From: Adineta vaga
Taxonomy: Eukaryota; Rotifera
NCBI GenBank assembly: GCA_021613535.1
Contig: CP075496.1
Coordinates: 4,650,001 to 4,714,000 of the forward strand
DNA: 64,000 bases
Direction: 5' to 3'
How positions within the stretch are numbered: position 1 is the stretch's first letter; every line of letters starts with the position of its first letter. Positions 61,519 to 64,000 of the stretch are shown here, piece by piece. Both the position numbers and the translations under genes were made by a program. The notes under the pieces were generated by a model. That model ran no database searches. It saw only the letters and a program-made list of their open reading frames with translations, and was not told the DNA's origin.

Positions 61519-63622
61519 GAACAAAGTTACACATAAATGTGTTTAAACATCGACACAAGCACATCGTTTCTTATCAATTTTCGAGATAATATTTATATGA
61601 AATGATTCATCATTTGATGTCAACAAATTCGTATCTTTTTTGGAAAGAAGAAGTGTGAAGGTTAAACTATAATCATTTCCTTGTAATTGATCATCATATT
61701 GTTTTCATGCAGAGAAAAATACGATGAAGTATTGAATAGCTCTTGAAAATTGCTCACTCTTGTAATTACACCAGTGAAGTAGAGTTGCCACGGGTGTTTT
61801 TTAGGTTGAGTTAGGAAATTTCCTTTTTTTTTCAACTACTGAACGTTCAATTTTGTTTTCAATAGGCTTTTAAGAATGAAACATTTTGTTATTTTTCAGT
61901 AAGAGCCATAGAAAGTCTTTTTCGATTTCAATAGCAACAAACAATGAATGAATGAATACACGAAAGAGAAAAAAACGCGCTCGTTTAAAATCAAGTATGT
62001 TTTGTTCAATATACAAGACAAACGAACGTGTTCGATCTGATGAAAGAAAGAATTTAGTTCATGTCAGTAGCCAGCGGACATTGGACAGAGAAAAAAAAGC
62101 GGTACAATGAGAAGAGCTTTTTAGTCATATTTGAACATCAGACATGTACATAGAAAGAGAAAATGATGGAGAAAAAAATGAGCTTGATACTCAAAACTGT
62201 TTATCGAATGGATTAAATGCAGACATAGGAGTAGTAGTGAGACGTTGAGATAGACTCTTTATTGAAGATTTTTTTCTCTTTCTTTCTTTCTTTCTTTACA
62301 TATTTGAAAAAATAACCTTCGAACTTGTTCCCTTCGCTTCTGTTCAAAAGGCTTCAATCATTTATTTTCGTTAAAGAGACCGTAAGCGAAGTAATATGTT
62401 GTGTGTGATTGAACGAAGAAAGAGAACAAAAAAATGAACTTCATTCTTTCTTGCTTTTTTTACATTAATACTGAATAAAAAGACAGTTTGAAATTACTTT
62501 TTCTTATGAACCAATGGTTCATTTAATCATAAACATTATCTTCTAACATTAAACAAAACTCATTGAAATTAGTTTGTATATAATGAACTCTTTGAAAAAC
62601 TTTATTATTATTTGATAGATCGTACTATAGTAACATATGATTGACATCAGATGTTTCAGTCTATGAACAAAAAATATTTGAAATTGTTTTGATTTCATGC
62701 AATACGAAAGATCAAGGTTCATTCAGATGATGTTATTATTAACGAGTAAAAGGCGATTGTCATTATCATGAAGATCTTTTCTCTTTCATCTGACGATCGA
62801 TCGATCGATTGATATAAATATATACTTTTTTTGGCTGTACAATTGATGTCCAACTCTTCTATCTTAACTAAAGAATAATACAGAGAAAAAGGAAAGAAAA
62901 AGGCATCTTCATCTATTGTATTGAACATGAGAAGACGGAAAGAAGAAGAAAAAAATCATCATAATTCGGGTCGTTCTCTTTCGGTAGACATTTCTGCGAT
63001 ATTTATTTTATATACACATTAGACTCATGACTCACATCGGTGAAGAGTGTATATAGCAAAAAAAAACTCTTCATAGTACAGTCGAAAAAGAAGAAAGAAA
63101 AGAAAAAAATGGCGTCGTCATCGTTCATCGTCGACCGATGGTCAAGTCGCCCCGGCGAGAAATACAATTAGACAAATGTATGCATGCCCATATGTATATG
63201 TACAAAAAAAAAATCTAAACGAGTCCTATGTGAGAGCATATATATTCTTTCATTTATGAAGAAGGAAAAGAAAAGGAAAAGATGTTGTTCTTCTTTTCTG
63301 CTTTGCGCGCCGTCGCGTCCAGCTCGAAAAAGCCATTTCTGAACCTGCCATTACTATACAAAAAGAAAGAAGAGAGAGAGAGAAAGAGAAGAAGACGAAG
63401 AAAAAGAAGTCTTGCTTGTACACGAACTAAGAGAGGAAAAAAGAGAATATAAGCACGAGAAAGAGAGAGAAAAAGAGCGATCACAAAAACAAATGAGAGA
63501 GAGAGGACACGACGACGAACAAAAACACACACGCCACCCATGAACGGGGCTAGATCATTGTGTATATATCATTTTAGAAGAGAAATTGCACGTTTTATCT
63601 GACATTTTTTTAGAATTCAAAT
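61519..63622. other. Long intergenic region with purine-rich tracts
   Basis: No gene is seen on either strand apart from a 20-codon GC-rich ORF at 63109-63171. GA-rich tracts run at about 63365-63510, and a GATC run lies near 62795. It presumably includes the 5' leader of the gene starting at 63623, preceded by an acceptor-like TTTTTTTAG at 63605-63613. Confidence 0.5.
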
Positions 63623-63957
63623 ATGCAACATACATCTCCAACGTCTTCAACATTAATAGAAAATTTTCAAATTTTGCCCAGATCAACTACAACAATAGCC
63701 GATATTTCGACATCAAATGACACACATTATTCATCACTTTTACTAAAGAAAAAATTAGCTATGTTTGATAATGCATCAAAAAATCCCACAACAGATGTCA
63801 GTCTCTCAAATGATACGATTACGACTCCTGTTTCCGTAAGTTCTACTTATAGGTATTTTTTCTTGATTAAAAATATGTTTGTTCTTTTAAGTTAATCAAA
63901 CCATCTAGTACAACTTTATCAATTAATGAGAATGAACCTGTCAAAAGTGCCAGTCGA
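63623..63957 (+). CDS. First exons of a gene that leaves the window
   Basis: Exon 1 (63623-63835) and exon 2 (63892-63957) join in phase 0 and end at a donor (AGTCGA|GTAAGA), so the gene continues to the right. The visible 93 residues are Ser/Thr-rich (MQHTSPTSSTLIENFQILP) with a short conserved-looking LLLKKKLAMFDNASKN, and continue LIKPSSTTLSINENEPVKSASR. There is no signal peptide; it is likely the disordered N-terminus of an intracellular protein. The KLAMFDNASK patch recalls short motifs found in cytoskeletal scaffolds, but this is not enough to name it. Confidence 0.6.
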
Positions 63958-64000
63958 GTAAGAACAAATAAGACAAACAAGATAATGAATAATATATCTT

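Overview
The window is nuclear DNA of a small animal, most likely a bdelloid rotifer. The sequence shows AT-rich DNA, many 45-75 bp GT-AG introns, and typical animal genes (SRP receptor alpha, TMX3, NKAP, p115/USO1, GGTase-I beta, P4 flippase, methionine synthase reductase, eIF5A, Ly6, EGF and ShK proteins). Lying among them are intronless metabolic genes of bacterial type. The bdelloid assignment is an inference from this mix. I saw no reverse transcriptase, transposase, viral gene or CRISPR array.

Layout. 0-9.9 kb: the 3' end of an EGF/ShKT gene, an initiator tRNA-Met, a RING-TM protein, a small conserved-looking gene, two single-pass membrane proteins and an intronless GH30 glucosylceramidase. 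9.9-13.4 kb: eIF5A, convergent with a DUF229 (sulfatase-like) gene whose reading frame breaks near its 3' end. 13.4-18.9 kb: a gene desert with a ~161 bp tandem repeat, two GC-rich modules and a field of TCGGATCC-like repeats. 18.9-23 kb: a Ser/Thr-rich surface protein and a CBM14 + 12-EGF secreted protein. 23.3-34.6 kb: two tightly packed minus-strand gene runs, NKAP > TMX3 > MTRR and PGGT1B > membrane protein > SRPRA. 35-50.5 kb: plus-strand genes for an unknown protein, a P4-ATPase with two possible last exons, an HMG-box protein and p115/USO1. 51-56.4 kb: two nearly identical intronless genes for a PuuE-type allantoinase fused to OHCU decarboxylase, with a Ly6-type gene between them. 57.7-64 kb: a cupin-like gene with an in-frame stop, a small membrane protein related to the one at 7 kb, an unknown coiled protein, and the first exons of a gene that runs off the end.

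Exon models were built by hand by checking GT-AG borders and codon phase. For MTRR, TMX3, SRPRA, the P4-ATPase, p115, the HMG-box gene and the EGF/CBM14 gene, the summed exon lengths are exact multiples of three with no internal stop. The gene runs are spaced 54-155 bp and have AG acceptors close to the downstream start codons, as expected for operon-like transcription with trans-splicing. The most striking content is the duplicated fused urate-pathway enzyme, which looks horizontally acquired.
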